From NCBI GenBank assembly GCA_041396985.1, contig JAWKXO010000003.1, positions 62,001-126,000 of the forward strand: 64,000 bases of DNA, given 5' to 3'. Positions 25,708-34,363 of this stretch are shown one piece after another. The notes under the pieces are model-generated. The model was given only the letters and a program-made list of their open reading frames with translations. It searched no databases and had not been told where the DNA came from. Position 1 is the stretch's first letter; each line of letters opens with the position of its first letter. Both the position numbers and the translations under genes were made by a program. The stretch is from Emcibacteraceae bacterium (lineage in GTDB: Bacteria > Pseudomonadota > Alphaproteobacteria > Sphingomonadales > Emcibacteraceae).

Positions 25708-25902
25708 TCATTGTGAGATTAATGTTGCAAGGGATGCTAAAAATACGACAATTATGATTAATGTCAGGCAACCTTTTCGAGTTTCTGCTTGTGACTTTGC
25801 GCCCCAACCTTCATCAAGTGGTTCTCCGCACTTAGGACATTGTTCAGCGTTAATTGATATTTGACGTCTACAAGCCGGACAATGTGCCATCCTACTCATC
25901 AT
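25708..25902 (-). CDS. Small zinc-ribbon membrane protein
   Basis: A 64-residue protein from the ATG at 25902, which overlaps the upstream stop as ATGA; several other Met codons follow closely. Two CxxC pairs (CPACRRQ and CPKCGEP) form a zinc ribbon of the zinc_ribbon_2 type. A single transmembrane helix ends the chain (CLTLIIIVVFLASLATLIS). Such proteins usually face the cytosol and have unknown roles. Part of the small-protein run. Confidence 0.65.
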   Translation of the reverse strand: MMSRMAHCPACRRQISINAEQCPKCGEPLDEGWGAKSQAETRKGCLTLIIIVVFLASLATLISQ

Positions 25903-26261
25903 TCTTTCCCCCAATTGGTCCTGTCACATATAGTACTCCCGGGATTTCCGTTTCTAATTTCAGCATTACAATTCACTGCATCCATAATGTATTTTTGAAA
26001 GCTTAGTGGTCCGCGGTCTAGATCACACTTTTGAATTTGTGCAAGCAAAAGCGTGCCGTTTATTCTTTGCCAAAGATTTGAAATTTCTTGAAGTCTTGCT
26101 GCAGCACGGACAGCACTATTTTGGTCCGAAAGAGTTTCATTCAATGCTATCGTCATTAATGAATTTTCGATGTCTTCAGATAGGGCATCACAATTAGCCG
26201 CGAAAACATTCTGAACTGAACTAAATATTATGATTGCAGTGAGTATGATAAATTTGAACAT
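25899..26261 (-). CDS. Small periplasmic protein, hypothetical
   Basis: A 120-residue protein from the ATG at 26261, chosen because AAGGGAGGG precedes it and the signal peptide (MFKFIILTAIIIFSSVQNVFA) begins there; the frame is open further upstream. The mature part is mostly helical with four to five Cys, loosely like LprI/DUF1311 lysozyme-inhibitor proteins, but the match is too weak to name. First of the four-gene run of small exported proteins. Confidence 0.58.
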   Translation of the reverse strand: MFKFIILTAIIIFSSVQNVFAANCDALSEDIENSLMTIALNETLSDQNSAVRAAARLQEISNLWQRINGTLLLAQIQKCDLDRGPLSFQKYIMDAVNCNAEIRNGNPGSTICDRTNWGKE

Positions 26262-26408
26262 TTTCCCTCCCTTGAATGTAGTTTCTATAACTTTATCAAA
26301 GGATGGCGAGAAAACAATAAAATAATTACGGAATAATAATAAAGACGTAAAATAGTTCACTCATAAAATTATTCCAGATGCTCTATCAAAGTTGAAGAGG
26401 AGCATGTC

Positions 26409-26735
26409 ATGGAATTAAAGAAACGATTAGGGGGCAAAGTAAGTTTTTATCGAACCTCAATCGGTATGACCCAAGAACGATTGGCCGAAGAACTTGATCT
26501 TTCGGTGGATATGATTGGCAAGATAGAGCGAGGAACTGCTGCTCCTTCCTTTAATACGCTTGAAAAGCTCTGTAATGTGCTGGATAAGGACATATTGGAG
26601 TTATTCGGAGATAGCCTACAGACGGAGCTTAAAACGCCAAAGGCAAACACATTACGTGAGATTAATAGCGTACTGATTAAATTGAATGAAAAAGACCTCG
26701 AGCGTGCACTTAAATTACTTAAGGCCCTTACTTGA
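26409..26735 (+). CDS. XRE-family HTH regulator of element 1
   Basis: A 108-residue protein with a Cro/C1-type helix-turn-helix in residues 5-62 (SIGMTQERLAEELDLSVDMI then KIERGTAAPSFNTLEKLCNVL). The C-terminal 40 residues form a Leu-rich helix for dimerisation. AGAGGAG precedes the ATG. It converges on the Rep-like gene with adjacent stop codons. As the only regulator in element 1 it is the first candidate to bind the TTGCA-N6-TGCAA palindromes. Confidence 0.85.
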   Translation: MELKKRLGGKVSFYRTSIGMTQERLAEELDLSVDMIGKIERGTAAPSFNTLEKLCNVLDKDILELFGDSLQTELKTPKANTLREINSVLIKLNEKDLERALKLLKALT

Positions 26736-27845
26736 TTAGATTGATATTACCTTTAACTTGCCTAGGATGAATTTAGTATGCATCGTTACAGCATTCCAAA
26801 GCAGGTCAGGCTTCCAACAAACGACCCGTGCATCTTCCATGTGTTTCATGTAAATATACTTTGTTTCAGGTAGGAGCATTCCTAGCGCCGTATCTATACC
26901 TCTTACTTTGCAGCAATCGCCAAACATATGCCATTGAGTTTCGGATGCAATGTTTGGAACAGCGAAGAAGTCCGTTAGCAAGTAGGGTTTAAATCTGTTA
27001 GCAGCCTTACCCGATAGCTTGTAGAAGCTTTTAAGTGTCATGTCGGTAAGACTTTGCTTCAGCAATCGTATTTCAAGACGCATATGCAAAAGGTCGTCAT
27101 AAATTGGTTTTTCTTGTTTTTCTTTCGATTTAGCTCTTTTATCGTAAATGTAGGCCTTAAAATTCTGCGATGATATTTTTTGGCTGTTTGGCCCGATGTA
27201 AGAAGTTTCTACACCTCCATTTGGTCCAAAATAAGTGACATTTTTTCTGGGGTTTTCAGTGTTCTTTTCAATCAGGAAATCTGAGGTGTCGACATTGAGA
27301 AAGTCTATCGCCCAATCAAGTCTAGTAATCTTGCCGTGTTGAATTATATAGTCCGCATCTATATTACCATTGCTTACGGCGAATATGGTGTCCCAGAATT
27401 GTTTGACATGCTCATATGTCCATTGAGACGGGATAATGGTAATCTTTAAATCATTGTAGCTTTTGTGCTTGGGTTTAAACTGGATGGCAGCAAGTCCCGG
27501 TAAATCGGCTATTCTTAAGCTGTGTGTATATCCGTGGAAATTATTTTTGGCTTTTTTGGGTAGGTGGCTAACGTAATACGGTTCATACTGAGGTTCATCA
27601 CTGTCTATAAGCATCTGAGAAATATGCGTGGCAATTGACTTTCGTGTTTCCCGGTCCTTGACTTTAAGGGTTACAATCATGAAATCGATCTTAGGATTTA
27701 AGACATAGCCCTTACTATCCACACCTCTTTCATATTCATAACATGTATCTAATTTAGTCTTGCACTTAATTGCAAACTCTTCACCCCCTCCTTTGTTAGT
27801 AGCAGGGGGTGGTATATCTTTTAACTTGGTTATAGTAAGAGCCAT
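26736..27845 (-). CDS. Putative replication initiator (Rep_trans-like)
   Basis: A 369-residue protein. Around residues 168-180 it has KITRLDWAIDFLN, resembling the RxDxAxD motif of Rep_trans/phage-type replication initiators. Further on are a FKAYIYDKRAK segment and HMRLEIRLLKQS, resembling the E-x-R-L motif in such proteins, with a conserved Tyr nearby that could be the nicking residue. The C-terminus is basic. It sits beside a palindrome-rich noncoding region of 360 bases, as a plasmid or satellite initiator would. The Rep call comes from these motifs and context; it might instead be a relaxase-like or CRISPR-unrelated nuclease protein of unknown role. Confidence 0.55.
   Translation of the reverse strand: MALTITKLKDIPPPATNKGGGEEFAIKCKTKLDTCYEYERGVDSKGYVLNPKIDFMIVTLKVKDRETRKSIATHISQMLIDSDEPQYEPYYVSHLPKKAKNNFHGYTHSLRIADLPGLAAIQFKPKHKSYNDLKITIIPSQWTYEHVKQFWDTIFAVSNGNIDADYIIQHGKITRLDWAIDFLNVDTSDFLIEKNTENPRKNVTYFGPNGGVETSYIGPNSQKISSQNFKAYIYDKRAKSKEKQEKPIYDDLLHMRLEIRLLKQSLTDMTLKSFYKLSGKAANRFKPYLLTDFFAVPNIASETQWHMFGDCCKVRGIDTALGMLLPETKYIYMKHMEDARVVCWKPDLLWNAVTMHTKFILGKLKVISI
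27760..27775 (+). repeat. 16-bp palindromic repeat inside the Rep-like gene
   Basis: TTGCACTTAATTGCAA, identical to the copy 180 bases away at 27940 and to the reverse complement at 30983-30998. Confidence 0.6.
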
Positions 27846-28209
27846 TTCCCCTCCTTGGGAAGATCATCCATAACCTATCTATACCGAATAAATGCCACCT
27901 TGTCGCCAATAAATGAATAGTGACAAGAGGGGTAAAATTTTGCACTTAATTGCAAAATCCAACACAATAAATATTGTAAGCGTTTTTGCACATATTTGCA
28001 AATTTGCAAAAATGAAAATAAAACTTTATTATCAATAGGTTATGGTGATAACTAGGCTCTATATAATTTTGACTAACAATATCAATGATCGCCCATATAG
28101 TGTGGCAATATAACTAGGCATGGTCAAGAAAAAAAACAATAGATCAGGTGGGGTAGATTGCATCAGGCTGTATTAACAAATGAGCTATGGGGCGATTTGA
28201 AAATTGATG
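27846..28209. other. Palindrome-rich noncoding region, putative origin or operator
   Basis: No gene seen in 364 bases. It holds TTGCACTTAATTGCAA (27940-27955), TTGCACATATTTGCAA (27986-28001) and the overlapping perfect palindrome TTTGCAAATTTGCAAA (27994-28009), all of the TTGCA-N6-TGCAA type or close to it. It lies directly upstream of the Rep-like gene and downstream of the HerA-like gene. It could be the replication origin, the rep operator, or both. Confidence 0.5.
27940..28009 (+). repeat. Cluster of TTGCA-N6-TGCAA palindromes
   Basis: Two 5-6-5 palindromes (27940-27955 and 27986-28001) and an overlapping 16-base perfect palindrome (27994-28009), 46 bases apart in register. The N6 differs between the two, so the outer TTGCA/TGCAA is the conserved part. 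Confidence 0.6.
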
Positions 28210-30429
28210 TTAATCGTCATCCGTTGTTATTTCGACTGCTTTGGCTGCACTAACGGCTTCTTCTGGGAGAGTTTCTTCTGGACCAGATTTTGTTTCAAGC
28301 TTCTTATTCAGCGCTAAACTGGCGTCTAGTTTGGATTGATCAAATTCCTTTTTCAGAACGATTGGCCTCTCTGCTTTTATTGCTTTTCCGGAGGCAAGAA
28401 ACTCAAACCGCCCCAGATTTGGAATAAGCTTTGTATGTTGAGAACTATAAACGCTATCCAAAAAATTTAAGCTGGTTTGATCAATTAAACTGTGTGTTAA
28501 AAAAGTGTTGCATTGAGACAATATGGTTTTGCTCACCAGAGCTGTGCGTTGACTAATTACCATGAGGCCAACTCCATATTTACGGCCTTGTAGGGCAATT
28601 TGACCTATTCTGCTAACAACGAACTGAGTATCGAAATCAAATCCGGAACCGCGTACTTCGGGAACGATTGTATGGGCTTCTTCTAGAACAATTAGAATTT
28701 GCCGTGCCCGTCGATTTTCGCGTGCCCAGTCCATAATGGTAGAAAGATATAGTTCGGTAAGTCGAAGTGAAGCTTTTGTATTAGACATTTCTGCAAGCTC
28801 TAATATAGCTAGATTTTCATTGGTGTTTGTTAGATAGTCATCAATTTGTTCTTCAGTATTTTTTCTTAATTCATCAATACCTTTTTGCAGAACTTTCTTT
28901 TCTTTGCCAGCTCCATACTGTCCTGTTTCTACTGCGAACAGGTCTTCCTCTAACTTTGTGGCTTGAGAAGAAGAGGGTGAAGGAAATATTGGCCCCAAGT
29001 CTGAAAGCCGGTGTTTATAGTCTCCCGTGAAATCTACACAGAAGACTTTGGTACCCCCCCGTATTGCCTCTCTAATAATGTCTAATGCAAGTTCTGTTTT
29101 TCCAGTGCCGGTAACGCCTAATATCGCTGTATGATATTCAATAAGTTCATCTATCCGGGCTATAGCATCAACGTTTGTTGACGGAACTTTGCCAATTGGA
29201 AATTCACGGTCACCTGCTATAGCCTTTTTGAATTGACGGCTACTAGCTGCAAAAATAGGGGTATTCATTTTTGGTAACCAACTATATTTCTCAAATCCCT
29301 TTTCAGGTGTGTAGATGCCTAATTGGGCCGCGCGTACTATATGAGTGCCGCGGGGATTTTGGTCGAAGCTTTCTTCAGAAGTTTCAGCACCGATTATTTG
29401 ATAAAATACATCTTGCCCTGAAAGATTTGTGAAGACCACGTCGCCTTCTTTCAATTCTGACATTGCAGCCACTTCAAACGCTATTACACTTATATTTGAG
29501 TTTTCAACTACGAACCCTACAAGCCGACTATCCTTTGCTCCACTCAACTTTTCTAAAAATGAGGCTGTTTTTTCTTTATCATGGCTACTACAAACGGCGC
29601 CATTGGGAAGGTTATACTGTTCATCTGCGGTAGCAACGCATAATCCGGTACCAACCACTTCGGCATCTTGTACTTGAGTAAAAAGAGAAACTACATACTG
29701 TTGTTTACTATCTGGCATGCCAACAGTGAAAAGGCGATTAGGTTCCCAGGCGGACACTGAAGTTAATCTAACTCGTACTATGTTAGGATGATCAATACGG
29801 CTTATCGTCCCGATTGTTGGTAACGTATCTACTGCTGCGCTATCAGCGTTATATTGTTTCCATGCGGTTCTTATACGCTCGATAGGTTTGCCAAATAACA
29901 TAACAAACCAATATAAAAACAACCAAACCATAGAAGTGTGAGAGCTTTGATATGCTGCAACTATGCTAATGAACGCTGGCATGGAAAATAGCATCTCTCC
30001 GCTACCAAAAATTCCCGTTGCTTTATAAGCGAATATGCCGAGTGGTGAGCGCTGATCTCGATCGTGAAGAAATAATGCAGCGACAGCAATAATGGTAACC
30101 ATAACAGTGTACCCGATTGCAACTGATCTTATCAAACTAAGTTCTTGTAAGATTATTAACTCAGGACTGATTTCCATGGTTGTTAATATTAACAAGCTAC
30201 TAATACTACAAGTAATTACGTCCCTTGGAGGTAAAAACCAAGGTGCTGACAATAATGATAAGAACCAATAGGCTAATATACTCATCAACCAAACAGTTTC
30301 AGCACCGCTAGTTGGTATGAATTGGTTAGTAATGAGGATGAAAACTAAATACGCCGAAATAGCATTCAATATTAGAGTTATTGCACGTTCTTTATTGGTT
30401 AAGTTTGGCCGCATAGGTATTACCTTCAT
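28210..30429 (-). CDS. Membrane-anchored HerA-like (DUF87) ATPase
   Basis: A 739-residue protein. Residues 10-190 contain about six hydrophobic helices. A beta-rich HAS-barrel-like part follows. The RecA-like HerA/FtsK ATPase occupies about 420-700: Walker A GVTGTGKTELAL (around 437), Walker B ILIVLEEAHT (around 581), and an arginine-finger region near GRKYGVGLMVISQR. HerA proteins are hexameric translocases that work with NurA nucleases or with defence effectors; here no NurA lies nearby and the membrane segment is unusual. A perfect TGAGTT-GAG-AACTCA palindrome overlaps the start. The family call is firm; whether it moves DNA for replication, transfer or defence is open. Confidence 0.8.
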   Translation of the reverse strand: MKVIPMRPNLTNKERAITLILNAISAYLVFILITNQFIPTSGAETVWLMSILAYWFLSLLSAPWFLPPRDVITCSISSLLILTTMEISPELIILQELSLIRSVAIGYTVMVTIIAVAALFLHDRDQRSPLGIFAYKATGIFGSGEMLFSMPAFISIVAAYQSSHTSMVWLFLYWFVMLFGKPIERIRTAWKQYNADSAAVDTLPTIGTISRIDHPNIVRVRLTSVSAWEPNRLFTVGMPDSKQQYVVSLFTQVQDAEVVGTGLCVATADEQYNLPNGAVCSSHDKEKTASFLEKLSGAKDSRLVGFVVENSNISVIAFEVAAMSELKEGDVVFTNLSGQDVFYQIIGAETSEESFDQNPRGTHIVRAAQLGIYTPEKGFEKYSWLPKMNTPIFAASSRQFKKAIAGDREFPIGKVPSTNVDAIARIDELIEYHTAILGVTGTGKTELALDIIREAIRGGTKVFCVDFTGDYKHRLSDLGPIFPSPSSSQATKLEEDLFAVETGQYGAGKEKKVLQKGIDELRKNTEEQIDDYLTNTNENLAILELAEMSNTKASLRLTELYLSTIMDWARENRRARQILIVLEEAHTIVPEVRGSGFDFDTQFVVSRIGQIALQGRKYGVGLMVISQRTALVSKTILSQCNTFLTHSLIDQTSLNFLDSVYSSQHTKLIPNLGRFEFLASGKAIKAERPIVLKKEFDQSKLDASLALNKKLETKSGPEETLPEEAVSAAKAVEITTDDD

Positions 30430-30443
30430 GAGTTGAGAACTCA
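30429..30443. promoter_or_regulatory. Palindrome at the herA-like start codon
   Basis: TGAGTT-GAG-AACTCA begins on the last base of the start codon complement and could be an operator that blocks initiation. Different from the TTGCA palindromes. Functional role inferred only from position. Confidence 0.35.
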
Positions 30444-30537
30444 GGTGCCTATAAACCTATACTTTAAGCCCCCCGGAAAAAACTGATTGACATATTGTAA
30501 ATCAAACATTCGATCATTGCTACAAAAACGTTGCTAC

Positions 30538-31512
30538 TCAAAGGATATTTGATATCGGGTTTGACACAAATAACTCTGCTTCTCGGATGTATCGCCTAAC
30601 AGATGTTTCTGACTTATGCCCAGTTTGCTTCATAATTGCATACGTTTCAACCCCCGCTTGAGCGGCAGAAGTTGCGAGACCAGCACGTAAGGAGTGACCG
30701 GAGAACGCTCTTGGGTTAAAGCCAGCAGCTTTGGCACGCCGTTTAATGATATAGGCTATGCCGTTGCCACTTAGTCTACTCTTGCCGTCGCCATCAATGC
30801 TTAGTGAACGGAAGAGGGGACCATCAATGATCTGTTCATGTTCGATATAAGCTTGCAACGATCCGACGGGGCAGTATTCGCCTTTGGCATAAGGTATTCC
30901 AAGCCGCCGACCTTTACCTTCTTGGTCCGTCTTGCTTCTTTCTATGGTCAGAATTAGACCTTCAGGTACAAACTCAGCATCGTTGCAATTAAGTGCAAGA
31001 AGTTCTGAACGTCTTAATGCGCTCGCAAATCCGACTAGCAACAATGCGCTGTCTCGAATGCCCTTTCTGCCTAATCCGCAAGTTTCAACCATTTTGATAA
31101 GCCGTTCCTTGGTCAAAGGCGATACCTGTGAGGAAGCAGTACCATGGGTTCGCTTGATCCCCTTCATCGTGGACCGAACCAGTTCTGACTTTGTTGGGTT
31201 TTCAAGTTTCCTAACCGAGTGGATTTTTGAAAGTGCTGCTACTCGTCGAGACAAGGTCGCCACTGAAAGAGCGCCAGCATAATCTGACAAATAGTTTGCT
31301 ACCGAGTTAGCAGATGCCGGTATCGACCCACCCCACGCCATAAAGTGCTCCAGATCTGCCCTGTAGGCCCGAAGGGTTGCTTCTGCTGACGATGCTCTCA
31401 CATAGTCCTTTGTGCGTTCTGAGGGGCCATTGTGGCCTTGTGATAAGGGATTGTTATCTAAAGGGTGAGCTTCTATTACTTCATGCTTGTTGTTGCGTTG
31501 CGTGTTACTCAT
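30538..31512 (-). CDS. Tyrosine recombinase (second in element 1)
   Basis: A 324-residue recombinase. An N-terminal SAM-like core-binding domain (35-125) precedes the catalytic domain with R167/R168 (ASALRRSEL), K194 (RSKTD), H273-x-x-R276 (GHSLRAG), H299 (TGHKS) and nucleophile Y308 (RRYIRE). All catalytic residues are present. Its start overlaps the DUF488 stop by 8 bases. It is 8 kb or more from any att copy, so it is unlikely to be the island integrase; resolution of multimers or a cassette-type role is possible. It contains one of the TTGCA palindromes in its coding sequence. Confidence 0.85.
   Translation of the reverse strand: MSNTQRNNKHEVIEAHPLDNNPLSQGHNGPSERTKDYVRASSAEATLRAYRADLEHFMAWGGSIPASANSVANYLSDYAGALSVATLSRRVAALSKIHSVRKLENPTKSELVRSTMKGIKRTHGTASSQVSPLTKERLIKMVETCGLGRKGIRDSALLLVGFASALRRSELLALNCNDAEFVPEGLILTIERSKTDQEGKGRRLGIPYAKGEYCPVGSLQAYIEHEQIIDGPLFRSLSIDGDGKSRLSGNGIAYIIKRRAKAAGFNPRAFSGHSLRAGLATSAAQAGVETYAIMKQTGHKSETSVRRYIREAELFVSNPISNIL
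30983..30998 (-). repeat. 16-bp palindromic repeat inside the recombinase gene
   Basis: TTGCAATTAAGTGCAA, the exact reverse complement of the copies at 27760 and 27940, here in an unrelated reading frame. Confidence 0.6.
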
Positions 31513-31906
31513 GGTCTGAGATCGCCATCGCAGCTTCTTCTATTAGTTCAGCTAGTATTGTCCTGTGGCAACGGTCAGTTGAATGACAGGCACACAGCAA
31601 TGTGAGGGTGTCACCCTTGAGATGCCGTTTCGCTAGCTGGTTTATCAATTCATGCTGATTGTTCATTTCTGTGCGGTACAACATGCTCCACACTTCGTGA
31701 TAGGTAATATGATCCTCTTCTGAATGGTCGGCTTTAAAATACGTTGCGTATTGACTGAGTAACTTCTCTGATGGCGCCAATTCTTTGTACCAGAGATTTA
31801 TGTTTTCTCGCCTAAGGCCTCTTGGCCAATATCGTGTAACGAGCAGGCGATACCCATCACCGGGCTGAGGATTTAACCTTGCATGTTTATCAATCCGAAT
31901 TGTCAT
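31505..31906 (-). CDS. DUF488-family protein
   Basis: A 133-residue protein of the DUF488 family. Signatures: LLVTRYWPRGLRRENI near the start and TLLCACHSTDRCHRTIL near the end, where the paired Cys and His could form an active or metal site. DUF488 proteins are often next to recombinase, nuclease or stress genes and have no firm function. It is the first gene of a two-gene unit with the tyrosine recombinase; TTGCAATTAA at 31925-31934 lies just upstream. Confidence 0.85.
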   Translation of the reverse strand: MTIRIDKHARLNPQPGDGYRLLVTRYWPRGLRRENINLWYKELAPSEKLLSQYATYFKADHSEEDHITYHEVWSMLYRTEMNNQHELINQLAKRHLKGDTLTLLCACHSTDRCHRTILAELIEEAAMAISDHE

Positions 31907-32085
31907 ATAATTAATTACCTGTTATTGCAATTAATTATACCAAATAATCTTTTAAAAACAAATAGTTAAATGTAATTTCAATTGTATGTTTTTAATGTTT
32001 GAGCGAGGTTTTGTGTTACATACTTGAAGCCATCACCTAAATTCGGTGATCTCTAGAATAAAACTTTATTGGACAGCGTTATCGC

Positions 32086-32661
32086 CTAATGAGTATTTCT
32101 GCGATAATCGTATGGGTTTTCAAATTCTCCCGTCCATATACCTGTGCCGTTCCACCGTGCCTGTAGTTCTTCCATTAGGTAGTCGTAAGAATAATAGGTA
32201 TACGCAGTCGCCATGCCTGCTATCACCATTTGAGCTTCTATATCTTCATTCTTATGGTTATAGCAGCGGGCCACTATACGACCATATTGATCTGTACTTA
32301 ATGTAAAACAGTTTACGATCTGATTATTGATAATAGTATTCAGGTAAGCTCGAGCTTCGATGCCACATTGATACCTTCGGCTTTCTACCCAGCATGGTTG
32401 ATCGATCTCTGGTGCATCTATGCCATGAAACCTTATTAGTTCGCCGTTTATTTTAATTGTATCTCCATCAGTGATGACAGCGTAGCCTCTAATATCGCCC
32501 ACCATTCGATCTTCGCTTGTACTAGCTATCACTTTATTTTTTAATGAAGCCAAATCCGGAACATAGAAACCGACTATCCCACCAATCACAAGAGCGACTA
32601 TTATGATCGGTAACAACTTCGCCGATGCTGGCCGCTTTTTAAAAGGTAGCAAATTGCTCAT
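32086..32661 (-). CDS. Thermonuclease (SNase)-family protein, membrane-anchored
   Basis: A 191-residue protein with an N-terminal hydrophobic anchor (residues 16-33) and a staphylococcal-nuclease OB-fold domain (about 55-180). The family motif appears as ITDGDTIKINGELIRFHGIDAPE, with the Arg/Asp positions for calcium and phosphate binding, and later YGRIVARCY. The C-terminus is WTGEFENPYDYRR, typical of bacterial SNase-like proteins. It should act in the periplasm. It could degrade incoming DNA or serve nutrient uptake; role in the element is not known. Confidence 0.83.
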   Translation of the reverse strand: MSNLLPFKKRPASAKLLPIIIVALVIGGIVGFYVPDLASLKNKVIASTSEDRMVGDIRGYAVITDGDTIKINGELIRFHGIDAPEIDQPCWVESRRYQCGIEARAYLNTIINNQIVNCFTLSTDQYGRIVARCYNHKNEDIEAQMVIAGMATAYTYYSYDYLMEELQARWNGTGIWTGEFENPYDYRRNTH

Positions 32662-32768
32662 TCCATGGCCTTCATTTTCATTAAAATTAACAGTCTTCCT
32701 TATGGCACAGAATATTAAACTTCCTATTAACGGTACCTATGGCTGTACGGCGTCCATGGTTGTGAACG

Positions 32769-33238
32769 CTAATGATAATTAAAACTATCGAGATACATTT
32801 CAATTTCGTCGAGAAACTCGTGTCGGGCTTGAAAGCGAGGATCACTTCTTGCATTCTTCAATTCGGTCATGGCCTTTTCGATTGTACACCATCCGTCTTT
32901 TTCTGGAGCGGGTCCCCTTAACCTACTGTTTTTCCACTCTTCAAGTTTCTCGATAACTTTTGTAGGTAATGTAGCTGGTGCGTGTTGATATATTAGCCGG
33001 CAACCCGCTTCCCGTAACCTGATGTCTTCCATGCGAAGTACAAGTTCATATCGTTCGTTCCAGTTCACCGAGTGGAACTGTTTCATTAATTGCTGATCGT
33101 CTCTGCTTGGAAAGCCTTCAAATATTTTTCCTTCCAAATAATCCTTCTTCTCGTATCCATCAGTTATTTGTCCCAAGGCTTGCCCCACCTTTTCACAAAA
33201 ATCCGGTCTGCTTTGTATTAATCCTGACCGCCGTTCAA
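32769..33238 (-). pseudogene. sbcB: Exonuclease I, C-terminal part (frameshifted)
   Basis: This frame encodes the C-terminal region of exonuclease I. Residues such as KIFEGFPSRDDQQLMKQFH and ERYELVLRMEDIRLREAGC align with the helical C-terminal domain of SbcB (compare LYNGFFSDADRAAMK and RIEKLLFNYRARNF in E. coli). It is open upstream through RSGLIQSRPDFCEKVGQAL past 33218, in the frame one base away from the N-terminal part. A GTG at 33188 is available, but the whole is one gene of about 464 codons, the normal length, broken by a single-base shift near 33240. Confidence 0.75.
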
Positions 33239-34162
33239 GCTCTGCGTATCCAATTTCCTGAATAACAGGGTTGGTGACTGCTCATTTGCGGATAAAAGAA
33301 TAGGCTGATTATTGGATTTAACTGACCTTATTCGTTTCACACGAGCGTTACGGACGTCTACCAGTTCATCAACTGATAAATCTAAGAGGTCGCTGGGATC
33401 GTGTTGCAGGTCTACAACGCCGAAATCTGTTGGGTTGATAGAATTGACACCAGCCAAACTAACTGCATATCGGTATATACGACCAAAGTGGCTTTCTGTT
33501 AAACACAATGGTGCCATCGTTCCGAGTAGTGCTTCGATATGAGGCTTCGAAATGTTTTGCATCATCGCTTCCCACACAATAGTTGCCTGCATCTTTATTA
33601 TTTTCATAATATGCAAGGTTGCTCTTACGTCGTCGAGAGCATCATGAGCATTTTCATGGGCGAACCCATTTAATGGTGCTAACTGATCCAATTTAAAGGA
33701 AGGATTACCTTTATCACCAATTGGTATCTCCAGTACGCCCGGACTATGCACGTGGCACGCATGAGCCATTCTTAGAACGTCCGCACGGGTATTACCGTTG
33801 GTGTTAGTCAGATAGGTAGGTAGTAAATTCTGATAAAAGGCTTGCCTCACAAGTGGTTCGTCAAAGGCCAGTGAATTGTATCCTGTAATCACTGCTGGTG
33901 ACCATTGTTCGATGAACGCTTTAACTGTAAGAATGAACTCGTAATGTGAAGGGAGTGAATGATCTGTAATCTGGGTAGGGCGAACATTGGTGACAAGTAA
34001 CGCAGTCGGGTTTGCCACGACGTGCGGCTGTATCTGACACCGGATGTCTATGGTTTCAATTTCGTTTAACTCGCCATCTGTGACAATGGCGGCGAATTGG
34101 AGTATCTGATCAAACTCCGTCGCCGTTCCTGTTGTCTCTGTGTCGTAAACTAGGAAATTCAT
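33218..34162 (-). pseudogene. sbcB: Exonuclease I, N-terminal DnaQ-like part (frameshifted)
   Basis: A 314-residue frame with the DEDDh exonuclease domain: Exo I FLVYDTETTGTATEFDQILQ, Exo II ITGYNSLAFDEPLV, Exo III HENAHDALDDVRAT. This is the 3'-5' single-strand exonuclease core of ExoI with part of the SH3-like region. It ends at a TAA in the middle of the expected protein, just where the other frame carries on. All catalytic residues survive, so a truncated product might keep some activity but would lack the C-terminal clamp. A base-call error is the simple alternative. Confidence 0.8.
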
Positions 34163-34363
34163 CCTCTATCCCCAATTAAGTGCATGGATAGTCTAGCACA
34201 AATCAGTGAATTAACAACCATGAGCCCCCTTTTGATAATATAAGATTATCGAAAGTAGTTTACTTAATTGCAATATTGAAAGGGCCTATTTCTAACGAAA
34301 ATAGGCAGTTACGAACTTATCGTAGTTAACTACAGACAGCGTGAAACACAATGTTTCTGTCCG

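Noticed and set aside
32031..32052. ATCACC/GGTGAT hairpin between DUF488 and SNase genes
   Set aside because: The stem is short and no U tract follows on either strand.
33218..33250. Programmed frameshift in exonuclease I
   Set aside because: No slippery heptamer at the frame change; a simple indel explains it.
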